64,000 nucleotides of DNA from positions 62,001 to 126,000 of the forward strand of contig JAXMCQ010000003.1 of the NCBI GenBank assembly GCA_046349315.1, given 5' to 3'. Below the pieces are notes generated by a model that saw only the letters and a program-made list of their open reading frames with translations, made no database searches and had not been told where the DNA came from. How positions within the stretch are numbered: position 1 is the first letter of the stretch; every line of letters begins with the position of its first letter. Both the position numbers and the translations under genes were made by a program. This DNA comes from JAEUMG01 sp046349315 (GTDB taxonomy: Bacteria > Pseudomonadota > Alphaproteobacteria > Rhizobiales > Aestuariivirgaceae). Shown one piece after another: positions 49,210-57,690 of this stretch.

Positions 49210-50235
49210 CTACACAGGCAGTGGATTGCGTTCGACGAACTCGGCCTGGTGCCAATAGGGATAGATCTTGGTCTTCTCGCTCGCCTTGTCGAGGCGTGCC
49301 ACCTGGTCTTTCGTCAGGTTCCAGCCGACTGCGCCAAGATTTTCGCGCAATTGCGCCTCGTCACGCGCGCCGACAATGACATTGGCAACCGTGGGGCGCT
49401 GCAGAAGCCAGTTAAGCGCGATCTGCGGCACGGTCTTGCCAGTCTCCTTGGCGACTTCGTCGATGGCGTCGACCACCCGATAGACATAGTCATCGGATAC
49501 CGGCGGGCCATTCTCCGCAGTGGTGTGGAGGCGGCTGGTCTTGGGCAGCGGCTGGCCACGCCTGATCTTGCCGGTGAGGCGCCCCCAACCAAGCGGGCTC
49601 CAGACCACAGCACTAACACCCTGGTCGAGCCCGAGCGGCATAAGCTCCCACTCATAATCGCGACCGATCAATGAGTAATAGGCCTGGTGCGCGACATGGC
49701 GCGCGAGACCATATTGTTTGGAGATCGCCAGCGACTTCATCAGGTGCCAGCCGGAGAAGTTCGAGCAGCCGATATAGCGGATCTTGCCGGCCTGAACCAT
49801 TTCATCGAGCGTGAAGAGCGTTTCCTCGATCGGTGTCGTTGCATCGAAGCCATGAAGCTGGAAGAGGTCGACGTAATCTGTGCCCAGCCGCTTCAAAGAG
49901 CCGTTGATCGCTTCGGTCAAATGATGACGGGACGAGCCGACATCATTGGGCTCCGGACTAAAGCGGAAGGTCGCCTTGGTCGAAACGATCACCTTGTCGC
50001 GGCGGCCCTTGATCGCCGCACCCAGCACCTCCTCGGCAAGGCCCTTGGAATAGACATCGGCCGTATCGAACATGTTGAGACCGGCATCGAGGCAGATGTC
50101 GACCAGTCGCGTTGCGCCCTTGGCGTCGGTGTCGCCCCAGGCCTTGAAGAAAGCGGTTCCACCGCCGAAAGTCCCCGTCCCGAGGCTCAAGGCCGGGACC
50201 GTGAACCCGGATGCGCCAAGTTGCCTGAATTCCAT
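49210..50235 (-). CDS. Aldo/keto reductase
   Basis: 341-residue aldo/keto reductase. FDTADVYSKGLAEEVLG carries the catalytic Asp and Tyr, VSTKATFRF the Lys and DLFQLHGFD the His, so the tetrad is complete, unlike the enzyme at 8328. GCSNFSGW and VIVGARDEAQLRENL bind NADPH. The start MEFRQLG at 50235 follows GGAG. It sits between recO and mce. Substrate unknown. Confidence 0.88.
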   Translation of the reverse strand: MEFRQLGASGFTVPALSLGTGTFGGGTAFFKAWGDTDAKGATRLVDICLDAGLNMFDTADVYSKGLAEEVLGAAIKGRRDKVIVSTKATFRFSPEPNDVGSSRHHLTEAINGSLKRLGTDYVDLFQLHGFDATTPIEETLFTLDEMVQAGKIRYIGCSNFSGWHLMKSLAISKQYGLARHVAHQAYYSLIGRDYEWELMPLGLDQGVSAVVWSPLGWGRLTGKIRRGQPLPKTSRLHTTAENGPPVSDDYVYRVVDAIDEVAKETGKTVPQIALNWLLQRPTVANVIVGARDEAQLRENLGAVGWNLTKDQVARLDKASEKTKIYPYWHQAEFVERNPLPV

Positions 50236-50329
50236 GAAACTCTCCGCACTGCTGAAGCTGGTTGCCGCGCGGGTGTATAGCTGGTTGGGTCGCCTGCCGC
50301 CAGCGGGCGAGCGGCACGTAAATCGCATC

Positions 50330-51064
50330 TCAGAGATGCATTGCCGGCTGGAAAATGCGCGCGATCATGCGTTCGCGGCAATCGGGCGGATCGACGTTAC
50401 GTGGTTCGAAGATGTGCCGGACCAGGAAGTGACCGGTCAGGCGGAAACCATCAGTAATGTCGGCTGCGTCGGGCGTTCCGGCCTGGCTGCCTTTGAGAAA
50501 TTCCGGCAGCTTGAGCAGGCGATCGCGGGAGGCTTCGCCGGCCTCGCGCGAGACGGCACGGCCGGTGCGCGGTGAAACATACACGAGGTCGTCGCGCGAG
50601 CCCGTCGCGGCGCATTGGCCGAGATCGAGGCCGAAACCAAGTTCGTCAAGCAGCCCCAGTTCCCAGCGCACGAAGAGCGCGGGCCAGATCGTGTGGTCAT
50701 CCAGCGCGTCCAGCACCAGGCGTGCCGCTTCGTAGAGGCGCGAATGCGGCTCGCGCTCAGGCAATAGCTGGCAGAGGCACGTGAGTGTGGTGAGCGCCGC
50801 GAGCTTGCCGGGATCATCGATCAGCCAGCCCGACCGCAGCGACAAGGGCTCGATCGCGAAGTTGCCCAAATGCTCTTCCAGCCGCGCCCTCCAGGTTGCG
50901 AGCACAAGGTTACCTTCCTGGAGGACGGGGCGCTGGGTGCGCGATCGACCGCCACGTACCAGGCCCGACCAGCGACCGCGGCCGCCGGTCAGAAGGTCGA
51001 CAATGGCACCCGTTTCGCCATGGCGGCGAACACCGAGGACGATGCCCTCCTCCCGCCATTCCAT
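50330..51064 (-). CDS. recO: DNA repair protein RecO
   Basis: 244-residue RecO, which anneals SSB-coated DNA and loads RecA with RecR. The N-terminal OB fold starts MEWREEGIVLGVRRHGETGAIVDLLTGGRGRWSGLVRGGRS, followed by the helical domain with EREPHSRLYEAARLVLDALDD and FVRWELGLLDELGFGLDLGQCAATG. Only one cysteine lies near the place of the usual zinc motif. It overlaps era by one base in the lepB-rnc-era-recO order. Confidence 0.92.
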   Translation of the reverse strand: MEWREEGIVLGVRRHGETGAIVDLLTGGRGRWSGLVRGGRSRTQRPVLQEGNLVLATWRARLEEHLGNFAIEPLSLRSGWLIDDPGKLAALTTLTCLCQLLPEREPHSRLYEAARLVLDALDDHTIWPALFVRWELGLLDELGFGLDLGQCAATGSRDDLVYVSPRTGRAVSREAGEASRDRLLKLPEFLKGSQAGTPDAADITDGFRLTGHFLVRHIFEPRNVDPPDCRERMIARIFQPAMHL

Positions 51065-51960
51065 CAGAGATCAAGACCCATATTGCGCAACCGCTCGGGA
51101 TCCTCGGCCCAGTTCTCGCGCACTTTTACGAACAGGAACAGGTGCACCTTGCGCTCAAACAGGGCTTCAAGCTCGGTGCGCGCCAGCTGGCCGATCTGCT
51201 TGATGGTCTGACCGCCCTTGCCGAGCACGATCATCTTCTGGCTGTCGCGCTCGACGAAAATGATCTGGCCGATACGAACGGAGCCATCCTTGCGCTCTTC
51301 CCAGGTTTCGGTCTCGACCGTCGAGGCATAGGGCAGTTCGTCGTGGAGACGCTCATACAGCTTTTCGCGGGTGATTTCGGAGGCAAGGAAACGCAGTTGA
51401 ATGTCGGCCGTCTGGTCGCCCGGATAGAGCCACGGCCCCTCCGGCATCTGTGCGGCGATATAGTGCTTCAGATCGGCGACACCATCGCCGTTGATCGCGC
51501 TCACCATAAAGACTTTGGGAAAGGCATAGAGGGTCGTCAATTCCTCGGCGAGCGGAAGCAGCTTGTCGCGGGAGATGGTATCGACCTTATTTAGTACTAA
51601 TGCCGGCTTCAAATTGCCTTCGCTGAGCCCGGCAATGATCGCGCGGACCTCATCATCGATCCCCTTGCGTGCATCGACGATGAGGAGAACGGCGTCGGCT
51701 TCCCCTGCTCCGCTCCAGGCATTGGCGACCATCGCGGTATCGAGCTTGCGGCGGGGAGCGAAGATGCCAGGCGTGTCGACGAAAACGATCTGGGCGTTTC
51801 CGTCAACCGCAATGGCGCGGATGCGCGCCCGCGTCGTCTGGGCCTTCCTTGAGACAATCGAGACCTTGCTGCCGGCCAGTTGATTGACCAGCGTCGACTT
51901 GCCGGCATTGGGCGCGCCGATGATCGCGCAGAAGCCGCAACGGGTTGGTCCGTCAATCAT
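51064..51960 (-). CDS. era: GTPase Era
   Basis: 298-residue GTPase for 16S rRNA maturation and 30S assembly. G1 GAPNAGKST, G3 DTPGIF, G4 LNKVD, and the C-terminal KH domain with MIVLGKGGQTIKQIGQLARTELE. Length and order of motifs are standard. The start overlaps the rnc stop by 4 bases. Confidence 0.96.
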   Translation of the reverse strand: MIDGPTRCGFCAIIGAPNAGKSTLVNQLAGSKVSIVSRKAQTTRARIRAIAVDGNAQIVFVDTPGIFAPRRKLDTAMVANAWSGAGEADAVLLIVDARKGIDDEVRAIIAGLSEGNLKPALVLNKVDTISRDKLLPLAEELTTLYAFPKVFMVSAINGDGVADLKHYIAAQMPEGPWLYPGDQTADIQLRFLASEITREKLYERLHDELPYASTVETETWEERKDGSVRIGQIIFVERDSQKMIVLGKGGQTIKQIGQLARTELEALFERKVHLFLFVKVRENWAEDPERLRNMGLDL

Positions 51961-52646
51961 GTTCGCAGGTTCTCACGCAACAGAAAAGCCTTGGCCGCGG
52001 CCTGCTCGGCAAGGCGCTTGTTGAGGCCCTCGCCTTCTGCGGGCTGGCGATCGCCAACGGCAACTTCCACAACGAAGACCGGCGCATGATCGGGCCCTTC
52101 GCGGCCCTTGATGCGGTAGGCCGGAATGGAGTGGCCTTGGGCGAGCGCCCATTCCTGAAGGAACGTCTTTGCGTCCTTGCGCAGTGCTTTTTTGTTAGCC
52201 AAGGAATCGGCCCAGAAGCGCAGCACGAAGCTACGAGCGGCCTCGAGGCCTCCGTCGAGATAGATTGCGGCAATCATTGCTTCCATGGCGTCCCCCAAGA
52301 CGCTCGAACTCAAATGCACGCCCAATTCGGTTTCCTTGCGGCCAAGCTGGACAAAGTCCTGAAGGCCAATCAATCTTGCAATCTCGGCGCATAATTCGCC
52401 GCGCACCAGGGCGGAGTGCCAGGAGGCCATATGGCCTTCATGCTGGCCGGGATGCTCCACGTAGAGCTTTTCGGCGATGATCAGGCCCAAAACCCGATCG
52501 CCAAGGAATTCGAGCCTTTCATAGTCGCGATTGGCCCTGCCGACGCTCGCATGCGTGAGCGCCAGGCGCAGCAGGGCACGATCCTTGAATTCGTAGCCGA
52601 TGCGCTCGGCGAGATCCTGGTATTTCGCTTCCGTGAAGCGGACCAC
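51957..52646 (-). CDS. rnc: Ribonuclease III
   Basis: 229-residue RNase III. The signature ERLEFLGDRVLGL and DAMEAMIAAIYLDGG give the catalytic acidic residues; a C-terminal dsRNA-binding domain follows (PDHAPVFVVEVAVGDRQPAEGEGLNKRLAEQAAAKAFL). It processes rRNA precursors and structured mRNAs. Four-base overlap with era and four bases after lepB. Confidence 0.96.
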   Translation of the reverse strand: MVRFTEAKYQDLAERIGYEFKDRALLRLALTHASVGRANRDYERLEFLGDRVLGLIIAEKLYVEHPGQHEGHMASWHSALVRGELCAEIARLIGLQDFVQLGRKETELGVHLSSSVLGDAMEAMIAAIYLDGGLEAARSFVLRFWADSLANKKALRKDAKTFLQEWALAQGHSIPAYRIKGREGPDHAPVFVVEVAVGDRQPAEGEGLNKRLAEQAAAKAFLLRENLRT

Positions 52647-52650
52647 GGCG

Positions 52651-53457
52651 TCAATTGACGATGTTGAAGAAGCGCCCCCACCGGATCGCGAACGGCCACT
52701 TCCAGACTTCCCAAAGCGAGACGTCGGGTTCGATCGAGAAAAAGATCAGATCGGCACGCCCGACGAAATTCTCGTAGGGAACGAAGCCGACCACGTCGCT
52801 GTAGCGGCTGTCCTGGGAATTGTCGCGATTATCCCCCATCATGAAATACTTGCCATCGGGCACGAGATACTCGTCCGTGTTGTCGGCTTCGCCCTTGGGG
52901 TTCACATCGAGAACCTCATAGCTCACGCCGTTCGGCAGGGTTTCGCGATACATGGGGATGGTGGGATGGCCATAATAGGCCTTGCCGTCCGCGTTCGAGT
53001 ATTCGCCGATATATTCTTTCTTGACTGCCTCGCCATTGATGTAGAGGACGCCGTCCCGCATCTGGATGCGATCGCCGGGAAGGCCGATCACGCGCTTTAT
53101 GTAGTCCGTGTCATTGTCGCGAGGCAGCTTGAACACCGCCACGTCGCCGCGCTTGGGCTCCTCCGCAAAAAACACCCTGCCGTTAAAGGGCATAGGCCCA
53201 ACCTTGAATGATTCGACGCCAGGTATGCCGAAGGAAAAATTGAAAGAGTATTTGCCGTAGCCGTAGGAAAGCTTAGAAACGAATAGGTAGTCGCCAACCA
53301 TCAATGTCGGATACATCGAGCCGGAGGGGATGTTGAACGGCTGATACAGGAAGGTACGCACGAAAAATGCGATCAGTAAGGCCTGAACGATGACCTTTAC
53401 TGTTTCCCAGATGCCGTCTTCCGATTTCTTCTTCGAGTGCTGGGCCGCGGCAGCCAT
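52651..53457 (-). CDS. lepB: Signal peptidase I
   Basis: 268-residue type I signal peptidase. One N-terminal membrane helix (about 20-38) precedes FNIPSGSMYPTL with nucleophile Ser47; the general-base Lys121 is in DYIKRVIGLPGD; FMMGDNRDNSQDSRYSDVVGFV is box E. Catalytic domain in the periplasm. The ATG at 53457 is preferred over an in-frame TTG at 53481. Confidence 0.95.
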   Translation of the reverse strand: MAAAAQHSKKKSEDGIWETVKVIVQALLIAFFVRTFLYQPFNIPSGSMYPTLMVGDYLFVSKLSYGYGKYSFNFSFGIPGVESFKVGPMPFNGRVFFAEEPKRGDVAVFKLPRDNDTDYIKRVIGLPGDRIQMRDGVLYINGEAVKKEYIGEYSNADGKAYYGHPTIPMYRETLPNGVSYEVLDVNPKGEADNTDEYLVPDGKYFMMGDNRDNSQDSRYSDVVGFVPYENFVGRADLIFFSIEPDVSLWEVWKWPFAIRWGRFFNIVN

Positions 53458-53778
53458 ATGTTGATCTTTCTTGTGCTTCAAACCGCTCGCGGCTCCCCTT
53501 CTTCCCCGAGTCTTGGTTTCGTCTTAGCCCGCCATGCGAGGCCTTTCAACGCGAGGCGATGCAACATTCAAGTTTGTTGCCAATTGGGCACAGTGTGGCA
53601 CTAATTCAAGGCGCATTCACTCTCGACGAACCAATCCCGGGATCGATCATAGGCCTGTTTTCTTAAGGCCAGAAGGTGAGCAGGCGCCATAAGCCAGACG
53701 AGGTCTAGGGTCCCATAATTGATATCTTGCATATCATAATGACTGTGCTATGCATCAATAAAGATATCCATACGACAA
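53458..53778. other. Divergent promoter region between lepB and the Ehr-like operon
   Basis: 321 bases without a supported gene. It contains the CCAATTGG palindrome near 53580, a GGCCT / AGGCC hairpin near 53652-53670 and an AT-rich promoter-like stretch with an inverted repeat just before the XRE gene. No FNR-type box was found here. Confidence 0.55.
53721..53735. promoter_or_regulatory. Candidate operator/promoter of the XRE-hyf operon
   Basis: GATAT-CTTGC-ATATC is an inverted repeat 45-58 bases upstream of the XRE start, and GATATC recurs at 53763-53768. A TTGCAT with TATGCA 16 bases later could serve as -35 and -10 elements overlapping it. Autoregulation by the XRE protein is inferred. 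Confidence 0.4.
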
Positions 53779-54057
53779 ATGGGCGACTCTTTGATCAGTG
53801 CCGGGCAAATGCGGGCAGCGCGCGCCCTTCTCGGGATCGACCAAAAGCAACTTGCCGAGCTTTCCGGTCTGTCCGTGCCAACCATTCAGCGCATGGAGGC
53901 AAGCGACGGGGTTGTGCGCGGCAATGTCGATTCACTGATGAAACTCGTGGCTGCGCTCGATCAGGCAGGGATCGAACTGATTGGTGAGGCTGCCACCAGC
54001 CTGAGCGGCGGCCGCGGCGTGCGCCTCAAGCCGCAAGCGAGCACTCCAGGGTCGTAG
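53779..54057 (+). CDS. XRE-family helix-turn-helix regulator
   Basis: 92-residue Cro/C1-type regulator. The HTH is ISAGQMRAARALLGIDQKQLAELSGLSVPTIQRMEAS, followed by LMKLVAALDQAGIELIGE and a short basic tail. It lies 8 bases before the first gene of the hydrogenase-4-like operon on the same strand and so is likely its dedicated regulator. No clear ribosome-binding site precedes the ATG, so the mRNA may be leaderless or poorly translated. Confidence 0.85.
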   Translation: MGDSLISAGQMRAARALLGIDQKQLAELSGLSVPTIQRMEASDGVVRGNVDSLMKLVAALDQAGIELIGEAATSLSGGRGVRLKPQASTPGS

Positions 54058-54065
54058 CCAATCCC

Positions 54066-56084
54066 ATGACGAGCCTTCCGACCGCCCTCGTTGCCATTGC
54101 CGGCCTCTTTGGCATCGGCGTGCTCGCGGTCGTCACCGGCAGGCTGCAGGCGCGAAACCGGATGGTCTATGGCGCGACCGCGGTCGCCTGCCTTTCCTTG
54201 CTTGCGATCGCGCTTACGCAACTCCTGGGAGGCGGTGAGCGTGTCGATGCGGTGATGACGCTGCCGATCGGCCTGCCCTGGCTCGGCGTCCATTTGCGGA
54301 TCGATGCGCTGTCCGCCTTCTTTCTGGTCCTCATCAACCTCGGCGGCATCGCTGCAAGCATCTATGGGCTTGGCTATGGCGAACACGAGGAATCGCCAGG
54401 CCGCGTATTGCCCTTCTTCCCCGTCTTCCTGGCAGGGATGAATCTGGTGCTCCTCGCCGATGATGCCTTCAGCTTCTTGATATCGTGGGAGTTCATGTCA
54501 CTCGCGTCCTGGGCGCTCGTCATGGCGCATCACCAGGAAGCCGAGACGCGGCGCGCCGGATATATCTACCTGCTGATGGCAGGCTTTGGCAGCCTTGCCT
54601 TGCTGCTCACTTTCGGTCTGCTTGCCGGTCCGCCCGGGCATTATGCCTTCATCACGATGCGGGCCGGCGAACACGATGCCGTGACTTCCGGGTTGGTGCT
54701 CGTCCTGGCGCTGATCGGGACCGGCTCGAAAGCCGGTCTCGTTCCCCTGCATGTGTGGCTTCCCCTGGCGCACCCCGCAGCGCCGAGCCACGTCTCGGCT
54801 CTGATGAGCGGCGTCATGACGAAAGTCGCCATCTATGGCTTCATTCGCATCGTTTTCGACCTGCTCGGTACTCCACCATGGTGGGCGAGCCTGCTCGTGC
54901 TCGTCGTCGGCAGCGGAACCGCAGTCCTTGGCGTGCTCCAGGCGCTCATGGAGCGCGACCTCAAGCGGCTGCTCGCCTACAGCACGATCGAGAATATCGG
55001 CGTCATCTTCATCGGGCTCGGCCTCGCGCTAGCGTTCCAGGAGAACGCCATGCCGGCCGCTGCGGCCCTCGCCTTCACGGCCGCGCTTTTTCATGCCCTC
55101 AATCATTCCTTCTTCAAGAGCCTCCTGTTTTTCGGCGCGGGCGCGGTCCTCGGTGCCACGCATTCACGCGACCTCGACAAGCTCGGAGGTCTCATTCACC
55201 GGATGCCGGCGACGGCCTTCCTCTTCCTTGTCGGCTCGCTCGCCATCTCGGCACTCCCGCCGCTCAATGGCTTCGTGTCGGAATGGCTGACCTTCCAGGC
55301 CGTGCTCCTCAGTCCCAGCATTTCGCTGTGGAGCCTCAAAGTATTGATCCCCGCCGTCGGCGGCATGCTGGCGCTGGCGGCGGCACTTGCCGCGGCATGC
55401 TTTGTCAGAGCCTATGGCGTTGCCTTCCTCGGCCGGCCGCGCAGCCTGCCGGCTGCCGAGGCGATAGAGGTCGACCGCTTCTCGATCGCTGCGATGGCGA
55501 TCTTGGCCGTCTTCTGCCTGCTGGCCGGACTATTCCCGGGCTTCATCATCGATGCCATCGGACCAACGGTTAAGAGCGTCATCGGCGCGCAAATGCCGGT
55601 GCAGTCGGCATTGCCGTGGACCACGATCATTCCGATCGCCGAGAGCCGCAGCTCCTATAACGGCCTGCTTGTCTTCGTGTTTATTACGATATCGACGCTT
55701 CTCGCGATCGAAGTGCTGCACCGTTTTGCCTCTCGCGCCATCCGGCGTGCGCCGGCCTGGGATTGCGGCTACCCCGACCCAAGTCCGCTCACGCAATATT
55801 CGGCAGGTAGCGTCTCTCAGCCTATCCGGCGGGTCTTCGGCTCAAGCCTGCTTCAGGCGCATGACATCGTCGAGATGCCACCGCCGGGCTCAGTGCAGCC
55901 GGCTCGCTTCACGCTCGTGATGAAGGACGTGATTTGGAATACGCTTTACGCGCCGATCCCCCGCGCAATCGAGGCAAGCGCCATAAGGCTCGATCGTTTC
56001 CAGTTTCTCACCATCCGACAGTATCTGAGCCTGGTCTTTGCAGCACTGGTGATCCTGCTCTTGGGGCTCACGCTATGGCTCTGA
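54066..56084 (+). CDS. Hydrogenase-4 subunit B-like antiporter-type membrane subunit
   Basis: 672 residues, the same length as E. coli HyfB, related to complex I NuoL and Mrp antiporters. About 14-16 helices are apparent. Conserved proton-path segments include GSKAGLVPLHVWLPLAHPAAPSHVSALMSGVMTKVAIYGFIR, LKRLLAYSTIENIGVIFIGLG and HALNHSFFKSLLFFGAGAVLGATHSRDLDKLGGL. It would carry ion translocation in the Ehr-like complex. Its 3' end overlaps the next gene by 10 bases. Confidence 0.9.
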   Translation: MTSLPTALVAIAGLFGIGVLAVVTGRLQARNRMVYGATAVACLSLLAIALTQLLGGGERVDAVMTLPIGLPWLGVHLRIDALSAFFLVLINLGGIAASIYGLGYGEHEESPGRVLPFFPVFLAGMNLVLLADDAFSFLISWEFMSLASWALVMAHHQEAETRRAGYIYLLMAGFGSLALLLTFGLLAGPPGHYAFITMRAGEHDAVTSGLVLVLALIGTGSKAGLVPLHVWLPLAHPAAPSHVSALMSGVMTKVAIYGFIRIVFDLLGTPPWWASLLVLVVGSGTAVLGVLQALMERDLKRLLAYSTIENIGVIFIGLGLALAFQENAMPAAAALAFTAALFHALNHSFFKSLLFFGAGAVLGATHSRDLDKLGGLIHRMPATAFLFLVGSLAISALPPLNGFVSEWLTFQAVLLSPSISLWSLKVLIPAVGGMLALAAALAAACFVRAYGVAFLGRPRSLPAAEAIEVDRFSIAAMAILAVFCLLAGLFPGFIIDAIGPTVKSVIGAQMPVQSALPWTTIIPIAESRSSYNGLLVFVFITISTLLAIEVLHRFASRAIRRAPAWDCGYPDPSPLTQYSAGSVSQPIRRVFGSSLLQAHDIVEMPPPGSVQPARFTLVMKDVIWNTLYAPIPRAIEASAIRLDRFQFLTIRQYLSLVFAALVILLLGLTLWL

Positions 56085-57028
56085 TTGCTTCCTTCACAAC
56101 GCAAGGGTTGCAGATGCTGTTGGTGCTGGCGTTGGCACCTTTGCTCCTGGGCTTCACGCGCAAGGTGAAGGCGCGCTTGCTCAGCCGGCGCGGGCCCTCG
56201 ATCATCCAGCCTTATCGCGATCTCTTGAGGCTCACGCGCAAGGAGGCGGTGATCGCGACGAACGCCTCATGGCTGTTCCGGGTCAGTCCCTACCTCATTT
56301 TCGCGGCGACTTGGGTGGCGGCGGCTTTGATCCCGACATTTGCGACCAACCTCCAATTCAGCTGGACGGCGGACCTCATCGTCATCACAGCGCTCCTCGG
56401 GTCAGCCCGATTCACGCTGGCGCTGGCCGGGATGGACATCGGCACGAGCTTTGGTGGCATCGGCAGCAGCCGCGAGATCATGTTCGCGAGCATCGCGGAG
56501 CCCGCCATGCTGCTCATCGTCTTCACGCTCGCGCTGATTGCAGGCTCGACCCAGCTTTCCGCAATCGCCGACTTCATGGTCAGCCATGTGAGCCTGCGCG
56601 TCTCGCTCGGCCTCGCTCTGGCCGCACTCATCATCGTGGCGCTCGCCGAAAACTCGCGCATCCCGGTGGACAATCCGGCCACCCATCTCGAACTCACCAT
56701 GGTGCATGAGGCCATGGTGCTTGAGTATTCCGGGCGACATCTCGCCGTCATCGAATTCGCCGCCGCGCTCAAGCTCCTCCTCTATATTTCGCTGATCGCC
56801 TGCCTATTCGCGCCGTGGGGCATCGCCCTCTCGGGCCATGGCGCCTCGGCCTATCTGGTCGGGGCAGCCAGCTATGTCTGCAAGCTTGCGGTCGGCGGCG
56901 CGCTTCTGGCGCTGTTCGAAACGACGATCGCCAAGATGCGCGTGTTCCGTGTTCCAGATTTCATCGGCATCGCACTCATGCTGGGACTTCTCGGCGTGCT
57001 GCTCCTCTTCGTGTCGCGGAGCTTCTGA
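56075..57028 (+). CDS. Hydrogenase-4 subunit C-like (NuoH-type) membrane subunit
   Basis: 317 residues, HyfC/HycD/NuoH family. RRGPSIIQPYRDLLRLTRKE and ENSRIPVDNPATHLELTMVHEAMVLEYSGRHLAVIEFAAALK are the hallmark loops that dock the peripheral arm. About eight helices. The ATG at 56075 inside the end of the previous gene is chosen on family length and in-frame conservation. Its stop overlaps the next start (TGATG). Confidence 0.9.
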   Translation: MALIASFTTQGLQMLLVLALAPLLLGFTRKVKARLLSRRGPSIIQPYRDLLRLTRKEAVIATNASWLFRVSPYLIFAATWVAAALIPTFATNLQFSWTADLIVITALLGSARFTLALAGMDIGTSFGGIGSSREIMFASIAEPAMLLIVFTLALIAGSTQLSAIADFMVSHVSLRVSLGLALAALIIVALAENSRIPVDNPATHLELTMVHEAMVLEYSGRHLAVIEFAAALKLLLYISLIACLFAPWGIALSGHGASAYLVGAASYVCKLAVGGALLALFETTIAKMRVFRVPDFIGIALMLGLLGVLLLFVSRSF

Positions 57029-57690
57029 TGGACGGACTGACATTTGATATCGCGCACATGTTGGCGGGCATGATGGTGCTGGTCAGCTTCCTGCTGCTCT
57101 ACCAGGACAGGATGTTTGCGCTTCTCAACGTCTTCGCTCTGCAGGCCATCGTGTTATCGGCGTCGATCGCCTGGCAGGCCTATATCCAGGACGCGCCGCA
57201 TCTCTATGTCCCGGCTCTGATCGCCCTCGTCCTCAAGGGGATCGTCATTCCGCTTGCGCTAAGGCGGGTCGTCATCAAGCTTGGAATTCACCGCGAGATC
57301 GAAACGGTCGTCGGCATCGGCCCGACAATGCTTCTGGGCATCGGACTCGTTGCTCTCTCGATGGTGATCATGCTCAAGGCCACTGCCATGGCCGACCCGC
57401 TGGCGCGCGAGGATCTCGCCTTCGCCTTGTCCGTGCTGCTGCTCGGCCTCCTCATGATGGTGACCCGACGCAATGCAGTGAGCCAGATCGTCGGCTTCAT
57501 GTCGCTCGAAAACGGACTTATTCTGGCGGCGACGGGTGCCAAGGGCATGCCGCTCGTGATCGAGATCAGCATCGCTTTCTCGGTGCTCGTTGCCTTCATC
57601 GTGATCGGCATCTTCCTGTTCCGCATCCGGGAGCGTTTCGATACGGTCGAACTCGAAGCGCTCGATGCCTCGCGCGGGGAGCGTCCGTGA
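57028..57690 (+). CDS. Hydrogenase-4 subunit E-like membrane subunit
   Basis: 220-residue HyfE-like protein with about six to seven helices; the C-terminal half (LLLGLLMMVTRRNAVSQIVGFMSLENGLILAATGAKGMPLVIEISIAFSVLVAFIVIGIFLFRIRERF) has the NuoK-like core with its membrane glutamate in LENG. E. coli HyfE is 216 residues. Overlaps hyfF-like by 4 bases. Confidence 0.88.
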   Translation: MDGLTFDIAHMLAGMMVLVSFLLLYQDRMFALLNVFALQAIVLSASIAWQAYIQDAPHLYVPALIALVLKGIVIPLALRRVVIKLGIHREIETVVGIGPTMLLGIGLVALSMVIMLKATAMADPLAREDLAFALSVLLLGLLMMVTRRNAVSQIVGFMSLENGLILAATGAKGMPLVIEISIAFSVLVAFIVIGIFLFRIRERFDTVELEALDASRGERP

